Source: an uncultured Bacilli bacterium (lineage in GTDB: Bacteria; Bacillota_I; Bacilli_A; RF39; UBA660). From it: a stretch of 64,000 bases of DNA. Location: positions 42,455-106,454 of the forward strand of contig CAKOIE010000001.1 of the NCBI GenBank assembly GCA_934086395.1, given 5' to 3'. Each line of letters opens with the position of its first letter. Within the stretch, counting starts at the first letter, position 1. Below are positions 38,422 to 46,879 of the stretch, piece after piece. Both the position numbers and the translations under genes were made by a program. The notes under the pieces are model-generated. The model was given only the letters and a program-made list of their open reading frames with translations. It was not told the origin of the DNA and searched no databases.

Positions 38422-38844
38422 GTGGTATATGTGAATAATGAATATGTAAGAAAAATAGATGAATTAGGTAGAATTGTTGTGCCTAAAGAATTAAGAAATA
38501 ATCTTAAAATACAAGATAACGAGAATGTACTTATAATGCAGAAAGATGATAATATTTGTATTTCTAAATATTCTTATTTGGAAAATTATAGTAAATTTTT
38601 AAATGATATTTGTACACTTTTTAATTTGATATATGGATATGAGTTTGTGATTAAAGATAAAGATAATGTTATATATTCTAATTATAATAATATTATTAAA
38701 ATTAGTTTAGATAGTTCTATTATTGTTAATTCGGTAAATATTGGAGTTATTTCTATTTATGGAGATAATGTTACTTTGACTGATGTGAAACTTATATCTG
38801 GTATTATTTCAATTTATTTTACATATATAAATGTTAAAGGTTAG
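38422..38844 (+). CDS. spoVT: SpoVT-type AbrB-like transcription regulator
   Basis: The N-terminal swapped-hairpin AbrB domain is clear (VRKIDELGRIVVPKELRNNL, 9-28), followed by a GAF-like C-terminal domain (about 55-138). SpoVT controls late forespore genes and is next to mfd in Bacillus, as here. At 140 residues it is about 40 shorter than Bacillus SpoVT. The start is GTG (38422), with another in-frame GTG at 38431 as an alternative. No strong SD is visible. If the organism does not sporulate, it may be a general regulator. Confidence 0.8.
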   Translation: MVYVNNEYVRKIDELGRIVVPKELRNNLKIQDNENVLIMQKDDNICISKYSYLENYSKFLNDICTLFNLIYGYEFVIKDKDNVIYSNYNNIIKISLDSSIIVNSVNIGVISIYGDNVTLTDVKLISGIISIYFTYINVKG

Positions 38845-38872
38845 GTAAATGTTTGTGTTTACCTTTTCTTTT
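38843..38872 (+). terminator. Terminator after spoVT
   Basis: AGGTAAA (38843-38849) pairs with TTTACCT (38858-38864), followed by TTTCTTTT. It ends the tadA-to-spoVT run. Confidence 0.7.
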
Positions 38873-38902
38873 GTGATATTATCTTGTTTGGGGAGATGTC
38901 TT

Positions 38903-39649
38903 ATGTTTACTGATACTCATTGTCATATTTTATCTGATAAGTTTTATGATCCTATGAATGTGATTAATAATTTAGAAAGAGATAATATTCGAAGAATTAT
39001 TATTAATGGATTTAATATTAAGTCTAATCGTGAAGTAATAGATTTAATTAATAATAAAAATGTTTATGGAGCACTTGGAATTTATCCTGATAATATATTA
39101 GATTTTAATGATGATGCTAAGGAATTTATTAATGAAAATATTAATAATAAAAAGATAATTGCAATTGGAGAAATTGGGTTAGATTATTTTCATAATAAAG
39201 AAAATAAAAAAGAACAATTAGAAATGCTAGATTATTTTCTAGGGTTAGCTGAAAATAATAATTTGCCAGTGATAATACATTCTAGAGAAGCGACTGGAGA
39301 TTTACTTGAATTATTAAAGAGACATAAATGTAAAGGAATTATACATTGTTTTTCTGGAAGTTTAGAGACGGCAAGAGAATACATCAAACTTGGGTATAAA
39401 CTTGGAATTGGTGGTGTTCTAACTTTTAAAAATTGCAATTTAAAAGATGTATTAAAAGAAATTGATTTAAACAATATTTTACTTGAAACGGATAGCCCTT
39501 ATTTAGCGCCTGTTCCGCTTAGAGGATTACCTAATGAACCGGTGAATCTTAATATAATTGCTGAATATTTATGTTCAATTTATAATGTTTCATTAGAAGA
39601 ACTTGCGGGTATCTTAGAAGATAATTTTAATGATGTTTTTAATATATAG
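38903..39649 (+). CDS. tatD: TatD-family metal-dependent nuclease
   Basis: A 248-residue TIM-barrel hydrolase. It shows metal-binding DTHCHI at the N-terminus, GEIGLDY with the bridging Glu, the HSR and HCFSGS histidines, and the LETDSPY aspartate. TatD proteins are 3'-5' exonucleases or DNases for damaged DNA. The start ATG 38903 follows SD GGGGAGATG. A longer frame upstream includes the spoVT terminator and is rejected. It corresponds to yabD in the Bacillus order. Confidence 0.92.
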   Translation: MFTDTHCHILSDKFYDPMNVINNLERDNIRRIIINGFNIKSNREVIDLINNKNVYGALGIYPDNILDFNDDAKEFINENINNKKIIAIGEIGLDYFHNKENKKEQLEMLDYFLGLAENNNLPVIIHSREATGDLLELLKRHKCKGIIHCFSGSLETAREYIKLGYKLGIGGVLTFKNCNLKDVLKEIDLNNILLETDSPYLAPVPLRGLPNEPVNLNIIAEYLCSIYNVSLEELAGILEDNFNDVFNI

Positions 39650-39672
39650 TCCGATTTTATGGACTTTTTTTA
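39648..39672 (+). terminator. Terminator after tatD
   Basis: AGTCC (39648-39652) / GGACT (39661-39665) with seven following Ts. It overlaps the tatD stop codon. Confidence 0.75.
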
Positions 39673-39710
39673 ATTCTTTTGTTATTATTTATTTAAGGTA
39701 GTGATATAAT

Positions 39711-40244
39711 TTGAAAAATAGATTTTTAGTAATTTTTGAAATTTACACTTTAATTATTATAGTTCTTTTGGCTTCTAGTGTTTCAACTGGTAAAAAAGAG
39801 GCTAAAATTGATAATGAAAGTATTAATAAAAATATAGATTTAATTGCGAAAGCTAAAAAAGAAGAGGAGTTTATTCAAAATGATATATATACTCCAATTG
39901 ATTATTTTAATGGCTTCTTAACTGGATATGCTGCTAATTGTCCTTTGTGTGGTGGAACACTTGGATGTAACGGTCAAAATGTTTTAGATGGTACAATATA
40001 TTATAATGATGTAGATTATGGTGAAGTTAGAATTGTTGCCTCTTCTAGTAATTTAAAATGTGGTTCAATTGTTCAATTTAATTTAGATACTGTTTCTAAT
40101 AAACCAATTACGGCAATCGTGCTTGATAGAGGTGTGACTGGAACTAATTTAGATTTATTAATGGAAAGTGAAGATGCTGCCATTAGATATGTTGGAGGAA
40201 GATTAATTTCTTATAGTGTACTTAGAAATGGTTATAACAGATAA
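39711..40244 (+). CDS. 3D-domain (double-psi beta-barrel) cell-wall protein, YabE-like
   Basis: A 177-residue membrane-anchored protein: hydrophobic segment at about 6-24, a charged linker, then a C-terminal 3D domain with VLDRGVTGTNLDLL in place of the usual DxGxxKGxxIDLF. The family includes lytic transglycosylase-like Rpf/YabE proteins. The pattern fits, but the second part of the motif is altered. There are four Cys (CPLCGGTLGC and one more). The start is TTG 39711 behind SD AAGGTAGTGAT. Its position between tatD and rsmA matches yabE. The rnmV gene that usually follows is missing. Confidence 0.75.
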   Translation: MKNRFLVIFEIYTLIIIVLLASSVSTGKKEAKIDNESINKNIDLIAKAKKEEEFIQNDIYTPIDYFNGFLTGYAANCPLCGGTLGCNGQNVLDGTIYYNDVDYGEVRIVASSSNLKCGSIVQFNLDTVSNKPITAIVLDRGVTGTNLDLLMESEDAAIRYVGGRLISYSVLRNGYNR

Positions 40245-40260
40245 ATTTTAGGAGGTTTTT

Positions 40261-41037
40261 ATGATTGATCATAAATTTAAAAAACAATATGGTCAAAATT
40301 TTTTGATGGACAAAAATGTATTAGATAAGATAAGTAGTAGTATTTGTCCGGGTAAAAATGATTTGATTATTGAAATTGGTCCTGGTAGTGGTAATTTAAC
40401 TAAAAGGTTAAAAGAATACAATGCAAATTTGGTATGTTTTGAAATTGATAAGTCCTTAGATAAATATTTAAGTTTGTTAGAAGATGATAAGACAAAAATT
40501 GTTTATGAAGATTTTATGAATGTGAATTTAGAAATGTTTGTCAAAAAATATAATTATGAAAATATTTATGTTATTGCTAATATTCCTTATTATATAACTA
40601 CACCAATAATTGAAAAAATTACTTTTTCTAATATTAAGGTTAAATCTCTTTTGTTAATGGTACAAAAAGAGGTTGCAGATAGATTATCAAGTACTAATGG
40701 TAATAGAGAATATGGATATATAACAGTTTTATTAAATGCTTTTTATGATATTAATAAATTATTTAATGTTAATAAAAATTCTTTTTATCCAGTACCTAAT
40801 GTGGATAGTGCTATTATAAAATTAGATACTAAGGAATGTAATATTTTAAATTTTGAAAAATTTAATAGATTAATTAAGAATGCTTTTAGATTTAAAAGAA
40901 AAACTTTAAAAAATAATTTGATTGGTTATGATTTAGATTTAGTCGATTCTTTATTAGAAAAATATGGTTATTCGTTATCAAATAGAGCTGAAGAAATACC
41001 AGTTGAAGTTTATATAAACATTTCTAATAAATTGTAA
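40261..41037 (+). CDS. rsmA: 16S rRNA (adenine1518/1519-N6,N6)-dimethyltransferase RsmA (KsgA)
   Basis: Dimethylates two adenines in the 3' hairpin of 16S rRNA late in 30S assembly. The 258 residues start KKQYGQNFL, then have SAM motif EIGPGSGNLT and catalytic NIPYYITTPI. SD TAGGAGG precedes the ATG. It is the last gene of the conserved replication and repair run. Confidence 0.97.
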   Translation: MIDHKFKKQYGQNFLMDKNVLDKISSSICPGKNDLIIEIGPGSGNLTKRLKEYNANLVCFEIDKSLDKYLSLLEDDKTKIVYEDFMNVNLEMFVKKYNYENIYVIANIPYYITTPIIEKITFSNIKVKSLLLMVQKEVADRLSSTNGNREYGYITVLLNAFYDINKLFNVNKNSFYPVPNVDSAIIKLDTKECNILNFEKFNRLIKNAFRFKRKTLKNNLIGYDLDLVDSLLEKYGYSLSNRAEEIPVEVYINISNKL

Positions 41038-41040
41038 AAA

Positions 41041-41063
41041 TAAAAAATCAGTTTCCTGACTTT
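41041..41063. terminator. Terminator between rsmA and the HTH gene
   Basis: TCAG (41048-41051) / CTGA (41056-41059) with a GAAA loop on the minus strand and six following Us. Short, but it has the stable tetraloop form. It overlaps the stop of the minus-strand gene. Confidence 0.5.
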
Positions 41064-41320
41064 TCTTCAAATAAATGTGCTTTATTACGCTTTCTAACTG
41101 GCAATACTTTGCTAGTTTTTTGTGTTGCATCATAAAGTTTCTTTAAATCGGCAATGGATTTATTTACTTGATCAACACTAAGATGTAATTCTTCTGCTTG
41201 TTTTACTATTGTGTAACCCAATGCACGTGTTTTAATTATATATATTTGTCTTTCGTTTAAATTTCCTTCATCAATAAATGCCTCAACAACAGCTTTTGTC
41301 CAAAAAACTTGTTTAGTCAT
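41048..41320 (-). CDS. Small HTH protein resembling sigma-70 region 4 (90 aa)
   Basis: Residues 20-60 (NLNERQIYIIKTRALGYTIVK then AEELHLSVDQVNKSIADL) form a sigma-70 region 4/LuxR-like helix-turn-helix. The C-terminus is basic (PVRKRNKAH). There is no region 2, so it is not a full sigma factor. It is likely a small transcription regulator. It is monocistronic and convergent with rsmA. No phage genes are nearby. I do not know the family. Confidence 0.6.
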   Translation of the reverse strand: MTKQVFWTKAVVEAFIDEGNLNERQIYIIKTRALGYTIVKQAEELHLSVDQVNKSIADLKKLYDATQKTSKVLPVRKRNKAHLFEEKSGN

Positions 41321-41371
41321 TTAATCACCTAAAATTAATTTTACTATGTAATAAATATTTTTTCAAGAATT

Positions 41372-41767
41372 TTAAATAATTGGTTTTTCAATTATATTTA
41401 GAAATTCTAAGATTTCTGCATTTTTAAAGGTGATAGTATAGTTTTTATAATTAGTATTTTCTGGATTTATTAAATTTAGATCCAGATATTTATCATTTTT
41501 TATAAAATAACAATTAATAGTAAAATAATTTTTTATAAAAAATAATTTTGGCGGTTTTTCATTTTTATAGTAACTCGTTTTTAAATTATTTACTATTTTA
41601 ATTAATTCATTTTTGCTAAATGATTGTCTATTTACGTGATATTCAAAATCATCATTTTTAATTGTTATATCAACATTGCACCATACGTCATTATTAGTTA
41701 ATCCTATATCATTATTGGTTACGTTAATTTTTAAATAATATTTTGTATTTTTATAATCTAACATCAT
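41372..41767 (-). CDS. Unknown 131-residue protein, WapI-immunity-like pattern
   Basis: A soluble beta-rich protein without signal or membrane segment, alternating strands with a helix near 50-66 (SKNELIKIVNNLKTSYY). The strand-helix-strand layout and the final FKNAEILEFLNII helix resemble small WapI-type immunity proteins, but the match is by eye only. SD AAGGAG precedes the ATG-ATG start. No toxin gene is adjacent. Treat the function as unknown. Confidence 0.5.
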   Translation of the reverse strand: MMLDYKNTKYYLKINVTNNDIGLTNNDVWCNVDITIKNDDFEYHVNRQSFSKNELIKIVNNLKTSYYKNEKPPKLFFIKNYFTINCYFIKNDKYLDLNLINPENTNYKNYTITFKNAEILEFLNIIEKPII

Positions 41768-41847
41768 TTTATATACTCCTTTTTTAAATTACTTAAATAT
41801 CATATCAAACTTATTATTTTTATTACTGTAGAAAAAGTGTAATAAAA

Positions 41848-41882
41848 ATAAAAAAGAAAATCCTCTGTACGGAAGATTTAAT
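41848..41882 (-). terminator. Terminator after the cold-shock gene
   Basis: AAATC (41858-41862) pairs with GATTT (41875-41879), extended by an imperfect inner stem around loop GTAC. On the minus strand it is followed by TTCTTTTTT. Confidence 0.6.
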
Positions 41883-42116
41883 TTAAATGATTATGTGTTC
41901 ATTTGTAGGCACAACACTGCTTAATGATACTACGTTTTTTGCTTGTAATCCTTTATTAGTTCTTATTAATTCAAATTCTACACTTTCTCCTTCAGCTAGT
42001 GTTTTATATCCTTTCATATTAATTGCTGAATAATGGACAAAAATATCCTCTGTATCATTGTATTCTAAGAATCCAAATCCTCTTTCATTATTAAACCACT
42101 TAACTCTACTTTTCAT
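41883..42116 (-). CDS. Cold-shock-domain protein (CspA family)
   Basis: A 77-residue single-strand nucleic acid-binding protein. It starts KSRVKWFNNERGFGFLEY, containing RNP1 RGFGFL at about 12-17, and has RNP2 DIFVHYSA. It is about 10 residues longer than typical Csp proteins because of a C-terminal tail. It acts as an RNA chaperone or antiterminator. A hairpin-like GTGCTACAGCAC (42137-42148) lies in its leader. Csp genes are often regulated through the 5' UTR. Confidence 0.92.
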   Translation of the reverse strand: MKSRVKWFNNERGFGFLEYNDTEDIFVHYSAINMKGYKTLAEGESVEFELIRTNKGLQAKNVVSLSSVVPTNEHIII

Positions 42117-42267
42117 ATTTCATTCCTTCCTTTTGTGCTACAGCACGATATTATTATCTCAAATATACTTTATTTCAACGTGTAAAGTTTATTCCAAATT
42201 AATGTTTTTTTTCTTTTATAATTATTTTAAAAAAGTGTAATGAATGTGTAATCTAAAAAAATTTTTC

Positions 42268-42296
42268 TTGCATATAAGGTATATGTGTGGTATATT
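42268..42296 (+). promoter_or_regulatory. Promoter of the UPF0316-like gene
   Basis: TTGCAT (42268-42273), 17 bp and TATATT (42291-42296) with TGTGG extension, 33 bp before the start codon. Confidence 0.6.
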
Positions 42297-42328
42297 TTAA
42301 ATTCTGTTTTGTGAAAGGAATGATAGAA

Positions 42329-42823
42329 ATGAAAGAATTTATAATTAATTTAGTAATAATATTTATTGTTAAGGTTATTGATAATATTTTAGGAACTAGC
42401 AAGACTATTTTAATACAAAAAAATAAGTCTTTTATTGCGTCTATTACAGTAGTTATAAGTCAAATTATATTTTATAAATTAATTAATGTAGTTGATAGTA
42501 ATGATGGAGAATTAATGATTTACGTTATTGCTGTTGCTAGTGGAATAGGTACTTTACTTGCGTTACATATTAGTAATAGATTTTCTAAAGATCGAGTATT
42601 TGTTAATATTATACTTAACGATGATAAAAATGTTATGATGGAATTTAGAGATTGGCTTAAAGATAATAAGATTACAAATTTAACAACAGATGGATATACA
42701 AAAGATTGGAAGAAGACGCTTGCAATAACTGCTTATGCAGAAACAAAGGAACAAAGTAAGTTAATTGATGAATATATTAAAAATAGTGATGTTAAATTTA
42801 AAAGAATAATTGAAAAACAATAA
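42329..42823 (+). CDS. UPF0316/DUF2179-like membrane protein
   Basis: A 164-residue protein with about three hydrophobic helices (6-24, 32-52, 60-80) followed by a soluble C-terminal domain (about 88-164). The helix pattern and the transition into FSKDRVFVNIIL resemble UPF0316 (YebE-type, DUF2179/DUF5698), a family of unknown function. I start at ATG 42329 (MKEFIINL), for which AAAGGA gives reasonable spacing. The earlier in-frame starts overlap the promoter. It is upstream of the T-box glyS unit but separately promoted. Confidence 0.6.
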   Translation: MKEFIINLVIIFIVKVIDNILGTSKTILIQKNKSFIASITVVISQIIFYKLINVVDSNDGELMIYVIAVASGIGTLLALHISNRFSKDRVFVNIILNDDKNVMMEFRDWLKDNKITNLTTDGYTKDWKKTLAITAYAETKEQSKLIDEYIKNSDVKFKRIIEKQ

Positions 42824-42838
42824 TAAATATTGTATAAT
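42810..42838 (+). promoter_or_regulatory. Promoter of the glyS leader
   Basis: TTGAAA (42810-42815), exactly 17 bp, TATAAT (42833-42838). The -35 hexamer is inside the end of the previous gene. Start is predicted near 42845. Confidence 0.7.
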
Positions 42839-42840
42839 CT

Positions 42841-42960
42841 AAATTGTTAAACGAAGACGGGTTTGGAAAGCCTATCAGTTATGAAATTAAAAGGGATTCT
42901 TATATAAGGATAAATAGAGTGGAACCGCGGGAATTACTCGTCTCTATGTTATATTAGAAT
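42841..42960 (+). promoter_or_regulatory. T-box leader of glyS, unusually short
   Basis: The T-box GAGTGGAACCGCGGG (42917-42931) and the flanking ATAGAG (42914-42919) / CTCTAT (42942-42947) helix are clear. It senses uncharged tRNA-Gly and controls glyS. Only about 75 nt separate the predicted start from the T-box, too few for a normal stem I with distal T-loops. The visible hairpin GGGTTT-GGA-AAGCCT (42859-42873) exposes GGA, a glycine codon followed by A. A second hairpin ATTCTT/AAGGAT lies at 42896-42911. The U-tract after the terminator helix is weak. Confidence 0.8.
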
Positions 42961-42982
42961 TCTTTTTTTGTTAGGAGGATTT

Positions 42983-44353
42983 ATGGAAGAAATTACAATG
43001 AAAGATATTGTTAACTTATGTAAACAGTATGGTTACATTTACCAAGGTAGTGAAATTTATGGAGGTCTTGCAAATACGTGGGATTATGGTCCATTAGGAA
43101 GTGTTTTAAAGGATAATGTTAAAGCAACTTGGAAAAAAAGATTTATTGAAGAAAGAGATAATGCGTATCAGGTTGATGCATCAATTTTAATGCATCCTAG
43201 AGTTTGGGAAGCTTCTGGTCATGTTCAGTCATTTAGTGATCCTTTAATTGATTGTAAGGGATGTAAGAGTAGATATAGAGTCGATAATTTAATTGCTGAT
43301 TATGATTCAAATGTTGATGTTGATGCTATGACTGAACAAGAAATGATGGATTATATTAAATCTAATAAGGTTCCATGTCCTAAATGTGGAAAATGTGAAT
43401 TTACAGATTTAAGAGATTTCAATTTGATGTTTAAGACTAATAGAGGTGTAGTTGTAGATAATCAAAGTTTAATTTATTTAAGACCTGAAAATGCTCAAGG
43501 AGAATATGTTAATTATTTAAATGTTAAAAGAACAAGTAGATGTACATTACCTTTTAGTATTGGTCAAGTTGGTAAAGCATTTAGAAATGAGATAACTCCT
43601 GGTAATTTTACTTTTAGAACTATTGAGTTTGAACAAATGGAGTATCAAACATTTTGTAATCCGAAAGATGATCATGATTTGTATATGTATTTTAAAGATT
43701 ATGCAAAAAATTATTTTGTAGATTTAGGTATTCCAAGTGATATGCTTAGATTTCATGATCATGAAAAGCTTGCTCATTATGCTAAAGAGGCTTGTGATAT
43801 TGAATATAAATTTCCATTTGGTTGGGGAGAAATAAATGGCACTCATAATCGAACTAATTATGATTTATCAAGACATCAAGAATATAGTGGTGAAAAAATG
43901 GAATATGTTGATCCTGTAACTAATGAGAAATTTATTCCTTATATTATTGAATCAACTGTTGGTGCTGATAGATTAGTTCTTGCATTACTATTTAATGGTT
44001 ATAAGAGAGAATCTTTAGAAGATGGTGATGTAAGAGAAGTTATGAGTTTACATCCTGCTATTGCCCCTTATAAAGTTGCTGTGTTACCTTTAATTAAGAA
44101 ATATCATAGTGAAAAAGCTAAAGAAATTTATAAAACTTTAAGAAAAGAATTTAATTGTGATTATGATGAAGCAGGTTCTATTGGTAAAAGATATAGAAGA
44201 GAAGATATTATGGGTACTCCTTGGTGTTTAACTGTTGATGATAATACTTTAGAAAATGGTACTGTAACTTTAAGAAATAGAGATACTATGGAACAAATTT
44301 CTTTATCTGTAGATGAAGCAATTAAATATGTTCAAGAAAGAATTAAATTTTAG
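42983..44353 (+). CDS. glyS: Glycyl-tRNA synthetase, single-chain (GRS1) type
   Basis: Class II synthetase that charges tRNA-Gly. The 456 residues have the class II landmarks (RFIEERDNAYQVDAS, FRNEITPG motif 2 region, and the final anticodon-binding domain), plus a zinc-ribbon-like CKGCKSRYRVDN...CPKCGKCEF. This is the dimeric eukaryote/archaea-like form, as in Staphylococcus and Mollicutes, not the GlyQ/GlyS alpha2beta2 form of Bacillus. The start follows SD TAGGAGG. Expression is T-box controlled. Confidence 0.96.
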   Translation: MEEITMKDIVNLCKQYGYIYQGSEIYGGLANTWDYGPLGSVLKDNVKATWKKRFIEERDNAYQVDASILMHPRVWEASGHVQSFSDPLIDCKGCKSRYRVDNLIADYDSNVDVDAMTEQEMMDYIKSNKVPCPKCGKCEFTDLRDFNLMFKTNRGVVVDNQSLIYLRPENAQGEYVNYLNVKRTSRCTLPFSIGQVGKAFRNEITPGNFTFRTIEFEQMEYQTFCNPKDDHDLYMYFKDYAKNYFVDLGIPSDMLRFHDHEKLAHYAKEACDIEYKFPFGWGEINGTHNRTNYDLSRHQEYSGEKMEYVDPVTNEKFIPYIIESTVGADRLVLALLFNGYKRESLEDGDVREVMSLHPAIAPYKVAVLPLIKKYHSEKAKEIYKTLRKEFNCDYDEAGSIGKRYRREDIMGTPWCLTVDDNTLENGTVTLRNRDTMEQISLSVDEAIKYVQERIKF

Positions 44354-44358
44354 GAATT

Positions 44359-44384
44359 AAGACTAGAAATGGTCTTTTTCTTTT
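44359..44384 (+). terminator. Terminator after glyS
   Basis: AAGAC (44359-44363) / GTCTT (44372-44376) then TTTCTTTT. Confidence 0.65.
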
Positions 44385-44448
44385 GATTTTAAATTATTAA
44401 TCTTGGTTTCGTGCAAATTAGTTGATTTTTATGTAAATTATGACATAT

Positions 44449-44488
44449 AAAAAACTGATAATAAATATCTTATAATATCAGTTTTTAT
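44449..44488. terminator. Terminator after the mscS-family gene
   Basis: AAAACTGATA (44451-44460) pairs with TATCAGTTTT (44476-44485), with U-runs on both sides. It serves the minus-strand mscS gene. Confidence 0.75.
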
Positions 44489-44489
44489 A

Positions 44490-45284
44490 TTATTTTTGAT
44501 GTATATCTAATTGTGGATAAGGTATTTCAATATGATTTTTATCAAACGCTGATTTAATATTTTCCATAAAATACCATTTTGCATTCCAGTAATCGCTTGT
44601 ATTTACCCAAACTTTAACAGTATAAATTAATGAACTATCACTCATTTGATTAAGGGCAATAATTACATTTTCCTTATCGATGACATAATCTGATTTTTCT
44701 ATAATATCAGAAATTACTTTTTTTACTTTTTTAATATCGTCATTATATGAGGTTGAAAATTCTAAATCTAATCTTCTTTTTTCATTAGCTGTATAATTTG
44801 TAATTGAACTATTTGATAAACTTCCGTTTGGTACTTCAATTAATTTATTATCTGGTGTTTGCAGTGTTGTATAGAATATATTTATACTTTTAACTGTTCC
44901 TTCATTATTTAATACTTCAATATAATCGCCTTGTTTAAATGGTTTAAATATTATTAGCATTATTCCACCAGCAAAGTTTGATAAACCGCCTTGAAGTGCT
45001 AGACCTATTGCTATTCCACAAGAACCTAATATTGTAAAAAAGGTTGTTGTTGGTATACCTATAATTGATGCTGCAATAATAAATATTGTAGATTTAATGA
45101 TTACATTAATAATGTTTATTATAAAGTTTTTTGCAGTAGGTTCTAGTTTTAATAATTTATCTTTTTTAAGATGTTTAATATAGAAATCTGTTAATTTAAA
45201 TCCTATATACATGAATATGATTGCTATTAAAAGATAAATGCTTTTATCATATATTTTTTCTAATATTTCTTGTAATTTTTCCAT
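44490..45284 (-). CDS. Small-conductance mechanosensitive channel (MscS family)
   Basis: A 264-residue channel subunit with three N-terminal helices, the pore-lining TM3 (LGSCGIAIGLALQGGLSNFAG region, near 88-108), the MscS beta domain (FKQGDYIEVLN) and the C-terminal vestibule. It gates on membrane tension to relieve hypo-osmotic shock. It is closest to the short YkuT-type proteins. It is monocistronic with its own terminator. Confidence 0.92.
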   Translation of the reverse strand: MEKLQEILEKIYDKSIYLLIAIIFMYIGFKLTDFYIKHLKKDKLLKLEPTAKNFIINIINVIIKSTIFIIAASIIGIPTTTFFTILGSCGIAIGLALQGGLSNFAGGIMLIIFKPFKQGDYIEVLNNEGTVKSINIFYTTLQTPDNKLIEVPNGSLSNSSITNYTANEKRRLDLEFSTSYNDDIKKVKKVISDIIEKSDYVIDKENVIIALNQMSDSSLIYTVKVWVNTSDYWNAKWYFMENIKSAFDKNHIEIPYPQLDIHQK

Positions 45285-45371
45285 TTTAATACTTCCTTTA
45301 CAAATATTATTTTATCATATATTTAAATTATATTAATAAAAAAATTACACAATATATAAATAGGTGATATT

Positions 45372-45881
45372 ATTTTATATTTTATTTATATTTTTCTTTT
45401 ATTTTCTATGTTAGGTTATGTTTGGGAAGTGTTTTTGTATTTAGTTAAATGTCATAGATTTATTAATAAAGGACAATTACATGGACCATGGTTGCCTGTT
45501 TATGGTTTTGGTGGTTTGGTAATTTGTTTTTTTATTAGAAATATTACTAATAATGTTTTATTATTGTTTCTTATAAATTTAATACTTTGTGGTTTAGTTG
45601 AATATTTTATTTCTTTTTTAGAAGAAAAAATCTGGAATAATAGATGGTGGGATTATTCTAAAAAATTTTTTAATATTAATGGACGAGTTTGTTTAGTAAG
45701 TTTATTGTTTTTTGGACTAATGGGTACTATTATTTGTTTATGGGGTAATTCTTTAATAAATTTAATTTATTCAAATATGGATTTAACTATAGTTCTTATT
45801 CTAGGTGTTGTTTATTATAATGATTTTATTTATTCTCTTTATATGCCAAATTATGGTAAATATATTTCTTTTTATTATTAA
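45372..45881 (+). CDS. CmpB-type membrane protein (putative ABC-transporter type IV family), probable ATT start
   Basis: Integral membrane protein with the family signature LGYVWEVFLYLVKCHRFINK and GPWLPVYGFGGL. Family members (PF06541-type) have an N-terminal helix before this block, and the open frame here continues upstream of the first ATG (45408) for 12 codons that encode such a helix. SD AGGTGAT (45362-45368) lies three bases before an ATT codon, the same spacing as a TTG start elsewhere in the window. I therefore place the start at ATT 45372; the conservative start is ATG 45408. Function unknown despite the family name. Confidence 0.6.
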   Translation: MLYFIYIFLLFSMLGYVWEVFLYLVKCHRFINKGQLHGPWLPVYGFGGLVICFFIRNITNNVLLLFLINLILCGLVEYFISFLEEKIWNNRWWDYSKKFFNINGRVCLVSLLFFGLMGTIICLWGNSLINLIYSNMDLTIVLILGVVYYNDFIYSLYMPNYGKYISFYY

Positions 45882-45927
45882 TTTTTTGATATTTCATGTT
45901 ATGATTATTTAGGAGATGATAAAAATT

Positions 45928-46806
45928 ATGGAAAAATCAGTAGTATATTTTACAAAAGATATTAGTCCTGAAGGATTAATTAAATTATATGAAAAGTTAG
46001 GTATTAAACTAGATGGAAAGGTCGCTGTTAAATTACATTCTGGAGAAGATGGTAATCAAAATTATGTTAAACCAGAATTTGTTAAGCCAATAATTGAATT
46101 TGTTAATGGTACGGTTGTTGAGTGTAACACAGCATATGATGGAGCAAGAAATACGACAGAAAAACATAAAGAATTAATGGAAAGACATGGATGGAGTAAA
46201 TATTTTGATGTTGATATTATGGATGCTGATGGTGAAATAACATTGGAAGTTCCAAATGGACATATAATTAAGAAAAATTATGTTGGTAGAAATATTGAAA
46301 ATTATGATTCTATGCTTGTTTTATCTCATTTTAAAGGACACCCTATGGGTGGATTTGGTGGAGCATTAAAACAGTTATCTATTGGTTGTGCTTCAAGTAA
46401 TGGTAAGAGATATATTCACTGTGTAGGTAAAGAAAATGGTAGTTATGAGGATATGTTTAATGCTCAACAAGATAAATTTATAGAATCAATGGCTGATGCT
46501 GCTTCAAGTATTACAAACTTATTTAAAGATAAAATTGCTTATATTAATATGATGGTAAATTTATCAGTAGATTGTGATTGTTGTCGTGTTGCAGAAGATC
46601 CTTGTATGAAAGATATAGGGATGCTTGCTAGTTTGGATCCTGTTGCTATTGATCAGGCTTGTATTGATTTAATATATAATTCAAAAGATGAGGGAAGAGA
46701 CCATTTTGTAGAAAGAGTAGAAAGACAAAATGGTACAAATATTTTAGAAGCTGCTGCTAATTTAAATGTAGGTAATAGAGAATACGAACTTATAAACATA
46801 GATTAA
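45928..46806 (+). CDS. DUF362-domain protein
   Basis: A 292-residue DUF362 protein, with the conserved KLHSGEDGNQNYVKPEFV (about 34-51), SHFKGHPMGGFGGALK (about 133-148) and a late CDCCRVAEDPCMKDIG cysteine cluster. Members are often fused to ferredoxin domains. Here only the DUF362 core and Cys-rich loop occur, so it may bind a metal or Fe-S cluster. Substrate unknown. Start ATG 45928 with SD AGGAGATGAT; an earlier ATG (45916) overlaps the SD. It is monocistronic in appearance. Confidence 0.8.
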   Translation: MEKSVVYFTKDISPEGLIKLYEKLGIKLDGKVAVKLHSGEDGNQNYVKPEFVKPIIEFVNGTVVECNTAYDGARNTTEKHKELMERHGWSKYFDVDIMDADGEITLEVPNGHIIKKNYVGRNIENYDSMLVLSHFKGHPMGGFGGALKQLSIGCASSNGKRYIHCVGKENGSYEDMFNAQQDKFIESMADAASSITNLFKDKIAYINMMVNLSVDCDCCRVAEDPCMKDIGMLASLDPVAIDQACIDLIYNSKDEGRDHFVERVERQNGTNILEAAANLNVGNREYELINID

Positions 46807-46879
46807 TTTCTATGTTTTTTCGACTTAATTAGGAAATATTTTCATATCATTTATTTTATATTAATATAGGTGATATTAA

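Noticed and set aside
38849..38902. Longer tatD N-terminus
   Set aside because: The extra residues encode the spoVT terminator. The SD GGGGAGATG precedes ATG 38903.
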